Shown in pieces: positions 1 to 9,213 of a DNA stretch of 64,000 nt. The DNA is taken from NCBI RefSeq assembly GCF_030813055.1, contig NZ_JAUSTW010000008.1, forward strand, positions 204,489 through 268,488, in the 5' to 3' direction. The DNA comes from Neobacillus ginsengisoli. Its GTDB lineage: Bacteria; Bacillota; Bacilli; Bacillales_B; DSM-18226. Position numbers and translations under genes: made by a program. Numbering within the stretch: position 1 is the first letter of the stretch; each line of letters begins with the position of its first letter. Below the pieces are notes generated by a model. It did not search any database. It saw nothing but the letters and a program-made list of their open reading frames with translations, and was not told the origin of the DNA.

Positions 1-383
1 CAATCCCAACAATTTTTTTACCAATAAATTCGCCGTTATAAATCTTAGAACTGCCACAAGATGGGCTATCCTCCTTTAGAACCACTATAGTCGCATTTAT
101 TTCTTTAGCTTTTTCTAGAGTAGCATAAGCTCCTTTTATGTAAAGTTCCGTAACATCTTTACCTGATTTATCAACTACTTTAGCGTTTCCATCCAGTACA
201 TCTTCTCCGTTTCCACCTACTATTTCAGCTGGTTCTCTGGGAGTTGAAAATCCACCAAGTAATTCTGGACATATTGTAATAGCTTTATTTTCTTCTACTA
301 GTTTACTTATTTTATTATTTAAACTGTGCGTACCGTTATATCTCACCTGTAATCCTGCTAAGCAGGAACTCACCAATATCATT
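1..383 (-). CDS. DUF523 family protein (3' end outside window)
   Basis: The reverse strand encodes about 127 residues beginning MILVSSCLAGLQVRYNGTHS, with the family's early cysteine, a CPELLGGFSTPREPAEI segment and a later DSPSCGSSKIYNG segment. These are the hallmarks of the DUF523 (YbbK-like) family, small cytoplasmic proteins with conserved cysteines and no established function. The ATG at 383 follows an AAGGGGGG ribosome site at the usual distance, which fixes the start. The gene runs off the left edge, so only the extreme C-terminus (roughly 15-25 residues by family length) is missing. Its upstream neighbour, the DUF1284 gene, is divergent. Family assignment is from recalled motifs; no biochemical role is claimed. 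Confidence 0.85.
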
Positions 384-716
384 AACTCCCCCCTTAAGTT
401 CTCCTTATTAAATTTTATCAAAAATTTCCTTGGTGAACTAACCTTCCCGTTACCTCAATAAGAAAAGCCACCAGTAGGTTGGCAGCTTTGATCTCAACAT
501 AAGCACCCGTCCTTTAAGTATAATAATTAACAAATCCGCTTTGGTAAAGCAAACCAAAAAAGGATTATGCCTTGTTTACGCATCGCACCCGTAAGTGAAA
601 CAAAAAAGTACCCAATTGATCAGGTGTGGTATGGTATGATGAATATGAAGTGTTAACTAATAACCCCTTTTAGTTAACGTTTAAATTTAATTGAACCTGT
701 AAATTGGGGGAGAATT
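384..716. other. Divergent intergenic region
   Basis: No coding signal on either strand between the divergent DUF523 and DUF1284 genes. Around 560-600 there is a GCATCGCACCCG segment flanked by GTTTAC and GTAAGTGAA that resembles the dispersed repeat seen elsewhere in the window. Promoters for both genes must lie here, but no convincing -35/-10 pair was found. Confidence 0.4.
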
Positions 717-1133
717 ATGTATAAGCTGCGAGGTCATCATCTTTTTTGCCTTCTGGGCTATCGGGGAATGGGCTATTCCGAAGAATACGTGGAAAATATG
801 ACGCGTTTGCATCAAACCTTGAGAGATAACCCCAAGACATTAATTCAACTTGTAAAGGGACCTGATCAATTGTGTGAAAAATACCCCAACTCAGGTAAAT
901 ACCACTGCCAAGACGACAATATTTATGAAAGAGATGCCGCTATTTTAGAGAAAATGGAGCTTAAAATCGGACAGATTCTGAATTGGGAGGACATTGAGTC
1001 ATGCATCCAAAAGTTTGTCGTCCCCTCCGATATTCAAATTGTGTGTGAAACTTGTTCCTGGCGTTCATATGGAGTTTGTGAGGAAGGTATTCAAGAGATT
1101 CATGAAGGGAAGGGCTTAAGGGAAGTTAAATAA
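717..1133 (+). CDS. DUF1284 domain-containing protein
   Basis: A 138-residue cytoplasmic protein starting MYKLRGHHLFCLLGYRGMGY, the diagnostic opening of the DUF1284 family. Cysteines occur in the opening motif, at mid-protein (LCEKYP and YHC) and in a C-terminal CETCSWRSYGVC cluster, a pattern consistent with a metal or iron-sulfur site; family members have been proposed to bind iron. The ATG at 717 is preceded by a GGGGGAG ribosome site at 705-711. It stands alone between a divergent DUF523 gene and a convergent DUF3231 gene, so context does not define its function. Identification of the family is confident, function is unknown. Confidence 0.85.
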   Translation: MYKLRGHHLFCLLGYRGMGYSEEYVENMTRLHQTLRDNPKTLIQLVKGPDQLCEKYPNSGKYHCQDDNIYERDAAILEKMELKIGQILNWEDIESCIQKFVVPSDIQIVCETCSWRSYGVCEEGIQEIHEGKGLREVK

Positions 1134-1514
1134 GCCCTCCCCCTTTTATTAATAGTTCTGTTTTAAGGTGCAACTTTTAAACAGTGTCCAATTCGTACAC
1201 CTAAGGGTCGGAACTTACCGAACAAGGAATTTTGTTACCTTAAAAATTGGTTGATATAACAGTTTTTTTGATCAAACAATTTTGGTATTTTAAATGAACA
1301 GATGTAAATATACAAAGGGCGTCTTAAAATAGACATAGAAGATATTTATTCTTTAACTTAAACATCCGTTAGTTTTAGTACCAATTATTCACAATCTAAA
1401 ATTTAATTAAGTAGTAAAAATAACAAACCTTCACGAAAATAGGTGGTTTTTTCAAGGGTGAAATTAAGCGTTGCTTTGTTTAATTCTTGCACCCGTTCGT
1501 ACAACAAGGATTTA
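1134..1514. other. Intergenic region without genes
   Basis: About 380 AT-rich bases between convergent genes. No ORF with coding character. Around 1465-1500 a TTCTTGCACCCGTTCGT segment is again similar to the dispersed GC(A/G)CCCG repeat family. No clear terminator hairpin was recognised. Confidence 0.35.
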
Positions 1515-2048
1515 TCACTTAGCATTATTTATATACGGTGGAGCTTCTTGAATCCAATTTCGTTCTAGCATAAGTTGTTTTAATGGTATTGAAATAGTTA
1601 AATGCTTAATTAAAAACTTTGAGAGCATAAACCCCACATCTGCACGAATTGATTCCGTCATTACTCTCATTCCATGCATCATAGCAACTAGAAGGTTATA
1701 AGATAATAAATTAGCGATTTCTTCGTCAGTAAACTTCACCCCTTCCGGAATACCTTTATAATCACCTATTGGCTTAGGTGCACTAGGTTTCGGTAATGGT
1801 ATACCTTCATTCAAGAGAAACTCATTCAACTCTTTTACAATTTCTTTATGAACAAGGAATACATCCTTAACTTTTTCTTTCAATTCATTATCTTGGATTG
1901 AGTTAATCCAAACCTCTTCAAGCCGTAATGTATTTGTACCCATTCCTGCATATAACCATATATTACTTACTTCTAATGTATTCAATGGTTTTTTTTCATC
2001 ATCTAAAAAAGGTTTAAAGGTATCATATAATACTTCAAAATAATTCAT
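1515..2048 (-). CDS. DUF3231 family protein
   Basis: A 177-residue, largely helical protein with no signal peptide. The opening MNYFEVLYDTFKPFLDDEKK, the central WLYAGMGTNTLRLEE segment and a C-terminal helical stretch with MMHGMRVMTESIRADVG and LERNWIQEAPPY fit DUF3231, a ferritin-like helical family common in spore-forming Bacillaceae and sometimes annotated as spore coat F-like. Family members are usually either about 170 or about 330 residues (tandem copies), so this is a single-domain form. The ATG follows a GGGGGCTTTAAA leader. It is monocistronic and divergent from the binding-protein gene. A sporulation role is a family-based guess only. Confidence 0.75.
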   Translation of the reverse strand: MNYFEVLYDTFKPFLDDEKKPLNTLEVSNIWLYAGMGTNTLRLEEVWINSIQDNELKEKVKDVFLVHKEIVKELNEFLLNEGIPLPKPSAPKPIGDYKGIPEGVKFTDEEIANLLSYNLLVAMMHGMRVMTESIRADVGFMLSKFLIKHLTISIPLKQLMLERNWIQEAPPYINNAK

Positions 2049-2314
2049 TTTAAAGCCCCCATCAAAGAAACAATATTATTTCTTTAATATAACCTACTAA
2101 TACGATTTTAATCTTTCTGTTATTTTAGAGGCTAATCTGATAACTTTAAAATATCTCATACTAAATATATTCCCTGTTCCGCTATTGGTTAAATCTAGCA
2201 ATAATTCTTGCCTTATTAGCCAACACTATAACTCTTAAGCTCTTAATTCCTTCTTCAATAATTTGCTATACAAATTCTAACAAAAAACACATATAAATGG
2301 CTCTATAGCAACAA

Positions 2315-2355
2315 AAAATGACTATCAAATCGATATACAATTCAATAGTCATTTT
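2315..2355. promoter_or_regulatory. 11-bp inverted repeat in divergent intergenic region
   Basis: AAAATGACTAT (2315-2325) is matched by ATAGTCATTTT (2345-2355) with a 19-base loop. It lies between the divergent DUF3231 and binding-protein genes, so it may be an operator or a stray terminator. The rest of 2049-2564 shows no coding signal. Confidence 0.4.
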
Positions 2356-2564
2356 ACATTACGTTTTAATTTTTGTGATAGGTAACGAAACCCGATATTT
2401 ATAAACAACCCTCTGTTTTTTATATCTCCTAAAAATAGAGCAATTCCTCAATTTGTTTTTTTGAATTTTTGAGAGTTTCCATTTTCTCTAGACATGCCCT
2501 ATTAAAATTGTGTACAATATTTACAGAAGAATCAAAATAAACAGAAAATAATAGGGGGTAACAC

Positions 2565-3755
2565 ATGAACAAGAAAAAAATGACAGGTATCATGGCTTCG
2601 CTTTTGATTGCCGCAGGCGTCATATCTGGCTGTAGTTCTTCATCGAGTGGCAGCGCCGGAGGCAATGGCAACAGCGATTCATCATCTACGATTAAAATTG
2701 GAGCGAACCTTGAATTATCAGGCGGTACGGCTTCGTTTGGTCAATCCGTTGACGAAGGTCTTCAATTGGCATTAGAAGAAATCAATAAAAATGGGGTAAA
2801 CGGTAAGAAATTGGAGTTAGTGAAAGTCGACAATAAATCGGATGCGGCTGAAGCCACAAACGGTACAATCAAATTGGTCAGTCAGGATAAAGTTTCTGCC
2901 ATCATCGGTTCCGCTACCAGCACCAACACGCTAGCGCAAGTTCAAATTGCGGATGATAATAAAATTCCGTTATTGTCTCCGACGGCAACCAACCCGGCGG
3001 TAACGGTCAAGGGCGGCAAAGTAAATGATTATGTATTCCGTGCGTGCTTTATTGACCCATTCCAAGGTACCGTTGCTGCAAACTTTGCAAATAAGACCTT
3101 GAAAGTTAAAAACGCCGCTGTTCTGATTGACAGCTCGAGTGACTATTCAAAAGGTCTTTCGGATGCTTTTAAAACTGCCTTTAAGAAAAACGGCGGAACA
3201 ATTGTTTCTGAAGAAGCGTATGTGGCAAAAGACACTGATTTCCATGCTACGCTTACCAGGATTAAATCCCAGCATCCTGATTTTGTTTTCCTTCCTGGAT
3301 ATTATGAAGAAGTGGGACTAATTTTAAAGCAGGCTCGCGAGATTGGCTTGAATATTCCATTTATGGGCGGAGATGGCTGGGATTCACCTAAGCTTGTTGA
3401 TATTGCTGGTGCCGCTCCTTTAAATAACACCTATATTACTAATCACTATTCTTCCGGTGACTCTGATTCGAAGGTTCAAGGCTTTGTGAAAGCCTTCCAG
3501 GCAAAATACGGCGGAAAGTCACCTGACGCTTTTGCCGCACTCGGATATGATTCCGCTTATTTTATTGCGGATGCCATCAAACGTGCCGGCTCAAGCGATC
3601 CGCAGAAAATTCAAAAGGCACTTTCTGAAACGAAAAATCTTTCGCTCGTTTCCGGAAACGTAACACTTGACCAAAACCATGACCCGATCAAATCGGCGGT
3701 TATTCTGGAATACAAAGACGGCAAACAAACGTTTAACTCAAAAGTAAATCCGTAA
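2565..3755 (+). CDS. Branched-chain amino-acid ABC transporter substrate-binding lipoprotein
   Basis: A 396-residue LivJ/LivK-type periplasmic-binding-protein-fold lipoprotein. The N-terminus has a KKK start, hydrophobic core and a lipobox (VISGC, Cys23) followed by a Ser/Gly-rich linker to about residue 40, so it should be anchored to the outer face of the membrane. The mature part carries typical family segments: IKIGANLELSGGTASFGQS, the ATSTNTLAQVQIADDNKIPLLSPTATNP ligand region, and a C-terminal DAFAALGYDSAYFIADAIKRAG block. Peripla_BP_6 proteins of this type bind leucine/isoleucine/valine or related compounds. The ATG follows a GGGGGTAAC ribosome site. No LivH, LivM, LivG or LivF gene flanks it, so it is an orphan here; the partner permease must be elsewhere or it serves another uptake system. 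Confidence 0.93.
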   Translation: MNKKKMTGIMASLLIAAGVISGCSSSSSGSAGGNGNSDSSSTIKIGANLELSGGTASFGQSVDEGLQLALEEINKNGVNGKKLELVKVDNKSDAAEATNGTIKLVSQDKVSAIIGSATSTNTLAQVQIADDNKIPLLSPTATNPAVTVKGGKVNDYVFRACFIDPFQGTVAANFANKTLKVKNAAVLIDSSSDYSKGLSDAFKTAFKKNGGTIVSEEAYVAKDTDFHATLTRIKSQHPDFVFLPGYYEEVGLILKQAREIGLNIPFMGGDGWDSPKLVDIAGAAPLNNTYITNHYSSGDSDSKVQGFVKAFQAKYGGKSPDAFAALGYDSAYFIADAIKRAGSSDPQKIQKALSETKNLSLVSGNVTLDQNHDPIKSAVILEYKDGKQTFNSKVNP

Positions 3756-3814
3756 TATATATATATTATAACAAATTAACGCAGTAAATTATTAAAGAAA
3801 ACAAGCGAAATAAA

Positions 3815-3865
3815 AGGCTGTCGAGTGTTTCTCGACAGCCTGAGGATGTCCCTTAGGTACATCCT
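3815..3865. terminator. Bidirectional terminator (two hairpins)
   Basis: AGGCTGTCGAG (3815-3825) pairs perfectly with CTCGACAGCCT (3831-3841); on the minus strand it is followed by TTTTATTT, so it ends the yrrS transcript. A second hairpin, AGGATGT (3843-3849) with ACATCCT (3859-3865), is followed on the plus strand by ATTTTCCTTTTTA and suits the binding-protein transcript. Confidence 0.85.
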
Positions 3866-3875
3866 ATTTTCCTTT

Positions 3876-4520
3876 TTATGAAGCTGGTTCAACTTTTGTT
3901 GCTTTATAGCCTGATCCATCCCATTGGAGATACACACGATATTTTTGCGAGCCTTTTGCTTTTGCTGATACAGTCCCGACTGAGCCGCCTGGGTTGCTTT
4001 TGTCGCTCCCTAAAAACCATACAGTCATCTTGCTTTGATCTATTCCAGCAGCAGAAGAGATTGTCTGCAGCATCTCCTGCCAATCTTGAGAACTTGAATC
4101 ATAGCTTGTAACATGCTGCTGACCCGTTTGTGCCGGTGTTTCCGGTGCTGGTGATGTTGTTGAACTTGACTGCGAACTACCCAAAGAAGATGAGGATGAA
4201 TTGCCTGCTGATGCTGTATCACTATTCGTTTGATCATTTTGAGTTTGATCTTGGGACGATGAGTCGTTATTTGTTTGATTGCTTGTTGAACTCTTTTTCG
4301 CAGCTGGCTTATCCTTCTTTATGTTGTGAACTGATTGTTTTTCGGATGAGGCTTGAACACTTTTTTGGGATGCTGCCTTGTTATCTCCCGACGAAAAAAT
4401 CGAATATGAAACAAATACAATAAGTATAAGTACGATTACAATTGATCCGTTTAAAATGATATTGGTTTTTTTTCTTTTTGCTCTGGACGTTGCACGTGAA
4501 TTGCTTTGAAAATTATACAA
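3876..4520 (-). CDS. YrrS-like DUF1510 membrane protein
   Basis: A single-pass membrane protein: a short basic cytoplasmic tail (SRAKRKKTN), one transmembrane helix (IVIVLILIVFVSYSIF), a long Ser/Asn/Gln-rich linker and a C-terminal extracytoplasmic domain with DWQEMLQTISSAAGID and KMTVWFLGSDKSNPGG, matching DUF1510 (B. subtilis YrrS). I chose the TTG at 4520 because GGAGAG lies eight bases before it; the GTG at 4529 lies inside that ribosome site. In B. subtilis yrrS neighbours a penicillin-binding protein gene (pbpI), and here too it lies downstream of a PBP gene on the same strand, though 466 bases away. A role in cell-wall synthesis or sporulation is inferred from this linkage. Confidence 0.8.
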   Translation of the reverse strand: MYNFQSNSRATSRAKRKKTNIILNGSIVIVLILIVFVSYSIFSSGDNKAASQKSVQASSEKQSVHNIKKDKPAAKKSSTSNQTNNDSSSQDQTQNDQTNSDTASAGNSSSSSLGSSQSSSTTSPAPETPAQTGQQHVTSYDSSSQDWQEMLQTISSAAGIDQSKMTVWFLGSDKSNPGGSVGTVSAKAKGSQKYRVYLQWDGSGYKATKVEPAS

Positions 4521-4986
4521 AATAACCACTCTCCCAAAACTGAGGATTTCAACATTCTACCATGTGTGGTGAAAAATTTGAAGTATTTTATCACAATATT
4601 CCATATTTTGGTACCTTATCTTTATTTACTGATACCTTTCATAAAGCATTTTAACCATTTCGGAAAACAACTGCTAAGCCCCTTTTTCATTGCCAGTCAC
4701 ATCCTAATTAACCGCAACTAGTGCATATTTAGGTTGATGGTAAGAAAAGTAGCCGGCAAACCATTTATTATGCAGGTGCCGCCGCAGCCCCTTTTTTAAA
4801 CTCAAGCACCCGGTAGTTGAACAAGCACCTTCTCTTCTATTTCATATAATCATCGTACGCTCATATTAGTATGCAATCTGTAAAAGTCTCCTTTTGAACT
4901 AACGAGATTTTCAGATTAACTAATGTCTTAGTATGTTAAATAACCCTGTCATGAAAGAGGAACGATGGTAAGGAAAATATCCATCT
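4521..4986. other. Spacer between PBP gene and yrrS-like gene
   Basis: No ORF of coding character. A TCAAGCACCCGGTAGTTGAA segment near 4802-4821 again resembles the dispersed repeat family. A promoter for the yrrS-like gene probably lies close to 4530-4600, but I could not define it. Confidence 0.3.
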
Positions 4987-7182
4987 TTAACCATGATTAT
5001 GTTTCTCTTTCGCTTTATTTCCACGTTTATCAGGAGGATTCATCACATTTCCATTATTCTGGTTGTCTTTATTCTGATTGTCGTTATTCTGGATATCATT
5101 ATTCTGATTGTTGTTATTTTGAATATAATTAGACTGGTTTTCGTTATTCTGGTTTGGAACATCGTCAGGAATTCCGCCTTTAATGTACAGTTCATTATTC
5201 ACACTATAAACGTCGCTTGGCTGCTGAAAGCTGGTTGAGTCTGTTCCAAATGCTTGCATCATTGCTTTAAACATTAGTTGCGAGATTTTCGTAGTATCTC
5301 CAATCATATAGTTGCCTTGACCATTTTGCACATAGCCGGTCCAAACAGCCATCGTGTATTGCGGAGTATAACCCGCAAACCAGCTATCGTTAGTCGCGTT
5401 GGATGGGTATCCAAATTGCGCACTGGTCTTGTCGTCAAAATTGGTTGTACCCGTTTTTCCGACAACATTTAATCCAGGGACATTTGCTGTCGTACCGGTA
5501 CCAGAGTTTACGACTGTCCATAACATAGACGACACCATATAGGCTGTGTAATCATGCATAACACGTTTTGGCTGCGGTGTAAAGCTCACAACTTTGCCAT
5601 TTGGAAAGACAACTTTTTGGACAAAATGAGGTGTATTGTATACTCCGTTATTTCCAAAGGCGCTGTAGGCTCCTGCCATCTCTAAAGGATTAACCGTATT
5701 GCTTCCAATCGCGTTTGATTCATACACTTGGTTGTTTTTAAAAGTTATTCCGAGATGTTCTGCAAAACTCTTTGCCTTCTCCATTCCTACTTCTCGTAAC
5801 GTTAGAAGAGCAGGAATATTATAAGAATATTGGAGTGCCGTTCGGATGGACAACATTCCGTGATATTGATGATCCCAGTTTGAAATAGGTTGACCATTTG
5901 TATACGTAGTCTCCTGGTCATTAATTTGGTGAGCAGTCGACCATTTTAAATTTTCAATGGCAGGACCATAATCAAAAATCGGTTTAAAAGATGAACCCGG
6001 CTGGCGATTGATATCGATCGCAAAGTTGTTACCTCGAAATGCTGCTTTATAATCATTTCGACCGCTTCCAATTGCCCTTACTTCACCCGTTTTTGTATCT
6101 AGGAATACGAAGGCTCCCTGAAACTTAGGATTGGGATAAGCAATAATATTATTTGTGTTCAGCATTTTGTCCGCATAATCCTGTTCTTTCGGATCCAAAG
6201 TCGTATAAATAGATAAGCCGTCAGTGCTAATGTCTACATTCTTAAGTTTTCCTTCCACTTCTTTTACAGCAGCATCCAAAAACGCTTCATAGGGCATAAC
6301 TTGCTGACTGATTTTCGGCACAAGCCCTTCCGTTATTGGAACTTTCATTGCATCCTGCATTTGTTTCTCCGTAATATAACCCTGTTTTTGCATAGAGCTT
6401 AAGACAAGATTTCGGCGATCGGTTGCAGCTTTTTTGTCTTCTGGTTTGGTAGGATCGTAATTACTTGGACTTTGTGGGAGCCCTGCCAACATAGCAGCCT
6501 CAGGAAGCGTCAATTTATTTAGATTATTTGCATCGATTCCGTAGTAGCTTTTCGCGGCAGCAGCCACTCCGTAGGACCCGTCTCCAAGGTAGATCTTATT
6601 TAAATACATCATTAAAATTTCTTGCTTGGAATACTTTTGTTCCAGCTGATAGGCGAGACTCCATTCCTGTATTTTTCGCTTTAATGTTTTCTGAGGTGAC
6701 AAAAATGAATTTTTAATCACCTGCTGTGTAATCGTACTCCCGCCTTGGGCTCCGAAATGCCCTGTAATATTCTCGAATATTGCTCTAGCAGTTCCTTTTA
6801 TATCAATGCCATGGTGTTCATAAAAATGTGCGTCTTCCGTGGCAATAAATGCTTGTTCCAACACTTTTGGAACTTGATTATACGTAATTTTTGTTCGCTT
6901 TTCCTTCCCGTATTCATAGAGCAAGTTTCCATTTTTATCATAAAATTTCGTCGAAAGCGGATCTACTAGTTTTGAAGAATCTAATTTAGGCGCATCCTTA
7001 ATCATAGCAGCGAACGTAATAGCTCCTGCTCCTGTTGAAACAACTCCAAGCAGCAAACAGGCAATTAACACTTTTTTCAATAAGGATCCTTTTTTTGGCG
7101 ATTTATTACTTCTTTGTTGATTTTGTCTTATGTTTTCAGCTTGTTTTCGTTCCTGACGATAACGATACGTTTCTTCTGACAT
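4987..7182 (-). CDS. Class A penicillin-binding protein (PBP1A family)
   Basis: A 731-residue bifunctional peptidoglycan synthase. A basic cytoplasmic tail (1-36) precedes one transmembrane helix (about 37-60). The GT51 glycosyltransferase domain (about 75-260) has the catalytic-Glu motif ATEDAHFYEHHG (Glu116) and QGGSTITQQ (146-154). The transpeptidase domain (about 350-660) shows the SxxK motif (Ser397, Lys400 in PGSSFKP), SxN (Ser453-Asn455) and KTGT (576-579), all intact. The last 50 residues form a low-complexity tail dominated by Asn/Gln repeats before a basic end. It polymerises lipid II glycan and cross-links stem peptides at the outer membrane face. Its ATG is preceded by GGGAGAGAAG. 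A divergent short ORF lies upstream; yrrS-like gene follows. Confidence 0.95.
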   Translation of the reverse strand: MSEETYRYRQERKQAENIRQNQQRSNKSPKKGSLLKKVLIACLLLGVVSTGAGAITFAAMIKDAPKLDSSKLVDPLSTKFYDKNGNLLYEYGKEKRTKITYNQVPKVLEQAFIATEDAHFYEHHGIDIKGTARAIFENITGHFGAQGGSTITQQVIKNSFLSPQKTLKRKIQEWSLAYQLEQKYSKQEILMMYLNKIYLGDGSYGVAAAAKSYYGIDANNLNKLTLPEAAMLAGLPQSPSNYDPTKPEDKKAATDRRNLVLSSMQKQGYITEKQMQDAMKVPITEGLVPKISQQVMPYEAFLDAAVKEVEGKLKNVDISTDGLSIYTTLDPKEQDYADKMLNTNNIIAYPNPKFQGAFVFLDTKTGEVRAIGSGRNDYKAAFRGNNFAIDINRQPGSSFKPIFDYGPAIENLKWSTAHQINDQETTYTNGQPISNWDHQYHGMLSIRTALQYSYNIPALLTLREVGMEKAKSFAEHLGITFKNNQVYESNAIGSNTVNPLEMAGAYSAFGNNGVYNTPHFVQKVVFPNGKVVSFTPQPKRVMHDYTAYMVSSMLWTVVNSGTGTTANVPGLNVVGKTGTTNFDDKTSAQFGYPSNATNDSWFAGYTPQYTMAVWTGYVQNGQGNYMIGDTTKISQLMFKAMMQAFGTDSTSFQQPSDVYSVNNELYIKGGIPDDVPNQNNENQSNYIQNNNNQNNDIQNNDNQNKDNQNNGNVMNPPDKRGNKAKEKHNHG

Positions 7183-7340
7183 TCATCTTCTCTCCCATGT
7201 GTAAGTTACTTAAAGTTGATTTAAAATAAGAATCTTTTATCACTTACTTATCACTGATTGATGAGTTGATATTTAGACCATTACTTTTCATTCAAAACAC
7301 GTATATAACGGATTAAAGAAGTAATGATCCAATAATCCCC

Positions 7341-7550
7341 TTAATCGCCTTTCAAAATAAAGTACTTACGCTGTTCGATCTTTTCTAATATTTCTAGTAC
7401 AACCTCTTCCATCTGAACATCCAGATTTTTCTCTATTTTCTCTCGTTTAATATCATTCTCTAAAGTATAGCAAACAACAAATTCCTTAAAACTAACTCTC
7501 CCTATCTCGTACTCTATCTGAAGGTCTAAAGTTAAAATGAACGTCTCCAA
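7341..7550 (-). CDS. Small hypothetical protein
   Basis: A 69-codon reading frame with TTG start encoding an acidic and helical product (ENDIKREKIEKN, EEVVLEILEKIEQRKYF). No motif is recognised. The ribosome site is poor for the TTG at 7550; a GGAG lies just inside the frame, so a rare downstream start (ATT) is conceivable. It could be spurious; the stretch between PBP and the NlpC/P60 gene otherwise lacks genes. Confidence 0.3.
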   Translation of the reverse strand: METFILTLDLQIEYEIGRVSFKEFVVCYTLENDIKREKIEKNLDVQMEEVVLEILEKIEQRKYFILKGD

Positions 7551-7761
7551 AATGCATACGGTTAATCACCCAAAAAAACTGGTGGCATTCGCTTTTTTAG
7601 TATAGCATGAAGTATTTTAATTTTTTATTAAAAAATGTTGACAAACATTAGCTGGTTTATTTCAAGAAGGATTTTTCAATTTATTCTTTATTTCCTGTTT
7701 GTTGTACAAGGAAAGGAGATTTAAACGTTTTCTACTAAGACTGTTTTTCTATTAAAATTGT

Positions 7762-7778
7762 TGTAATTCAAATGAAAT
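7762..7778 (+). promoter_or_regulatory. Candidate WalR box upstream of NlpC/P60 gene
   Basis: TGTAAT-TCAAA-TGAAAT fits the WalR/YycF direct repeat TGTWAH-N5-TGTWAH with one mismatch. WalRK controls cwlO and lytE in B. subtilis, and the gene 200 bases downstream is a CwlO-like hydrolase. Inference from consensus plus context; 7551-7971 otherwise holds no gene. Confidence 0.4.
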
Positions 7779-7971
7779 ATTCCTATTATTTATTTGACAA
7801 ATAGTGATGTTATACTTTAGAAAAACAAAAAAATTTAAAAATTTTGCATGAAATTTACTGTTCGATGCTAATTCAGCTAGAATACATAAAATTACGTCAA
7901 ATTATGTTGAATATTGTCCTTTCTGAGATTGAGAGTATAGTAGTTTGGCAAGTAGAAAGCAGGGAAAATTT

Positions 7972-9081
7972 TTGAAAAAGAAGCTTGCAATTTTAAGTAC
8001 GACCATCATGCTTGGCTTAGGTGGCCCAATTTCAATTCCAACGGTAAAAGCCGATACACAACAAAGTATTTCTCAAGCCAATTTAAATATTTCACAAGCT
8101 AAAGTCGGACTTGCTGCTGTTAAACAACAAATGGATCGTGTTAACCAGGCTATTACTGAAAATAATAAAAAAATAGCTGCTGCAGAGAAGGAAATAACTG
8201 ATAAAAATAATGAAGTCAACCAGCTTCAGACACAAATATCCGCTCTTCAAGTTAAAATAGAACAACGAAATGATGTGTTAAAAAAGAGGGCTCAGTCCTT
8301 TCAGGAGACGGGCGGCAATGTCAGTTATATCAATGTCTTAATGGATGCTTCAAGCTTTAGAGATTTTGTTGACCGGGTTGGGGCAGTGGCACAGTTGGTA
8401 GAAGCTGATAATAACCTGTTAACCCAACAGGAAACAGATAAACAAGCTTTAGAACAAAAACAGGCATCTGTGCAAAAAGTGCTTGCAGATCTTACTTCGT
8501 TGAAATCTAATTTGGATGGAATGAAGGCAGAGCTTACTGACCAAAAAGTACAACAGGAGGCTAACCAGGCAACTCTTCAACAAAAGCAACAGGATGGCTA
8601 TAATCAGCTTGCAAATTTAATGGCTCAAGAACAACATTCTGCAGATGCAGCTATAAGTTCATTCGCAAGCGCTCCTGCTGCTCCATCAAGCGGCAGTATC
8701 AGCACTGTAATTCAAGCAGGGTATAAATATATTGGCAGATCTGTCTACGTTTTCGGCGGCGGCAGAACAGTATCCGATATTACAAACGGCTTTTTCGACT
8801 GTTCCGGTTTTGTGCATTGGGCATATGCTCAAGCAGGTGTAAATTTAGGTTGGAATACAGGCGCAATGCTTGGAAATGGAGTACGTGTACCTGCAAGTCA
8901 AATGAGGCCTGGTGACCTTGTGTTCTTTGATACTTATGCATCAAATAGCCATGTCGGAATTTATATTGGCGGAGGAAACTTCATTGGTTCACAAAGCTCT
9001 ACAGGTGTTGCAGTTGCAAGTATGTCCAATGTATATTGGTCGCAACATTTCAAAGGCGTGGTAGTACGAGTTATAAATTAA
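7972..9081 (+). CDS. Secreted coiled-coil NlpC/P60 (C40) peptidoglycan endopeptidase
   Basis: Predicted 369 residues. A Sec signal peptide (MKKKLAILSTTIMLGLGG... ending PTVKA-D near residue 27) is followed by a long coiled-coil region (about 35-210) of the CwlO/PcsB type and a C-terminal NlpC/P60 domain (about 245-369) with catalytic Cys277 in DCSGFVHWAY and His327 in NSHVGIYIGGGNFIGS. Such enzymes cleave D-gamma-Glu-mDAP bonds in peptidoglycan and act in wall expansion; the coiled coil usually receives control from FtsEX. I placed the start at the TTG at 7972 because AGGGA lies six bases upstream and it begins the signal peptide exactly; the upstream TTG at 7945 would add nine residues without a good ribosome site. 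Monocistronic, with a terminator directly downstream. Confidence 0.9.
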   Translation: MKKKLAILSTTIMLGLGGPISIPTVKADTQQSISQANLNISQAKVGLAAVKQQMDRVNQAITENNKKIAAAEKEITDKNNEVNQLQTQISALQVKIEQRNDVLKKRAQSFQETGGNVSYINVLMDASSFRDFVDRVGAVAQLVEADNNLLTQQETDKQALEQKQASVQKVLADLTSLKSNLDGMKAELTDQKVQQEANQATLQQKQQDGYNQLANLMAQEQHSADAAISSFASAPAAPSSGSISTVIQAGYKYIGRSVYVFGGGRTVSDITNGFFDCSGFVHWAYAQAGVNLGWNTGAMLGNGVRVPASQMRPGDLVFFDTYASNSHVGIYIGGGNFIGSQSSTGVAVASMSNVYWSQHFKGVVVRVIN

Positions 9082-9094
9082 TAGCTAAACAATT

Positions 9095-9117
9095 AAAGGA
9101 CCGAATCTCGGTCCTTT
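9095..9117 (+). terminator. Intrinsic terminator of NlpC/P60 gene
   Basis: Ten-base perfect stem AAAGGACCGA / TCGGTCCTTT followed by TTGTTATT. Confidence 0.9.
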
Positions 9118-9213
9118 TGTTATTATTGATATGAAAGTTTTTGTAAATTTGCATTTATATTTTTCTTACTTGTTTGATCGTAATAACCATTTGTTCTTTT
9201 ATCTTTTAATGGT

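Noticed and set aside
2429..2671. 80-codon minus-strand ORF overlapping the start of the binding-protein gene
   Set aside because: Antisense to a clear lipoprotein signal peptide and lacking a ribosome site.
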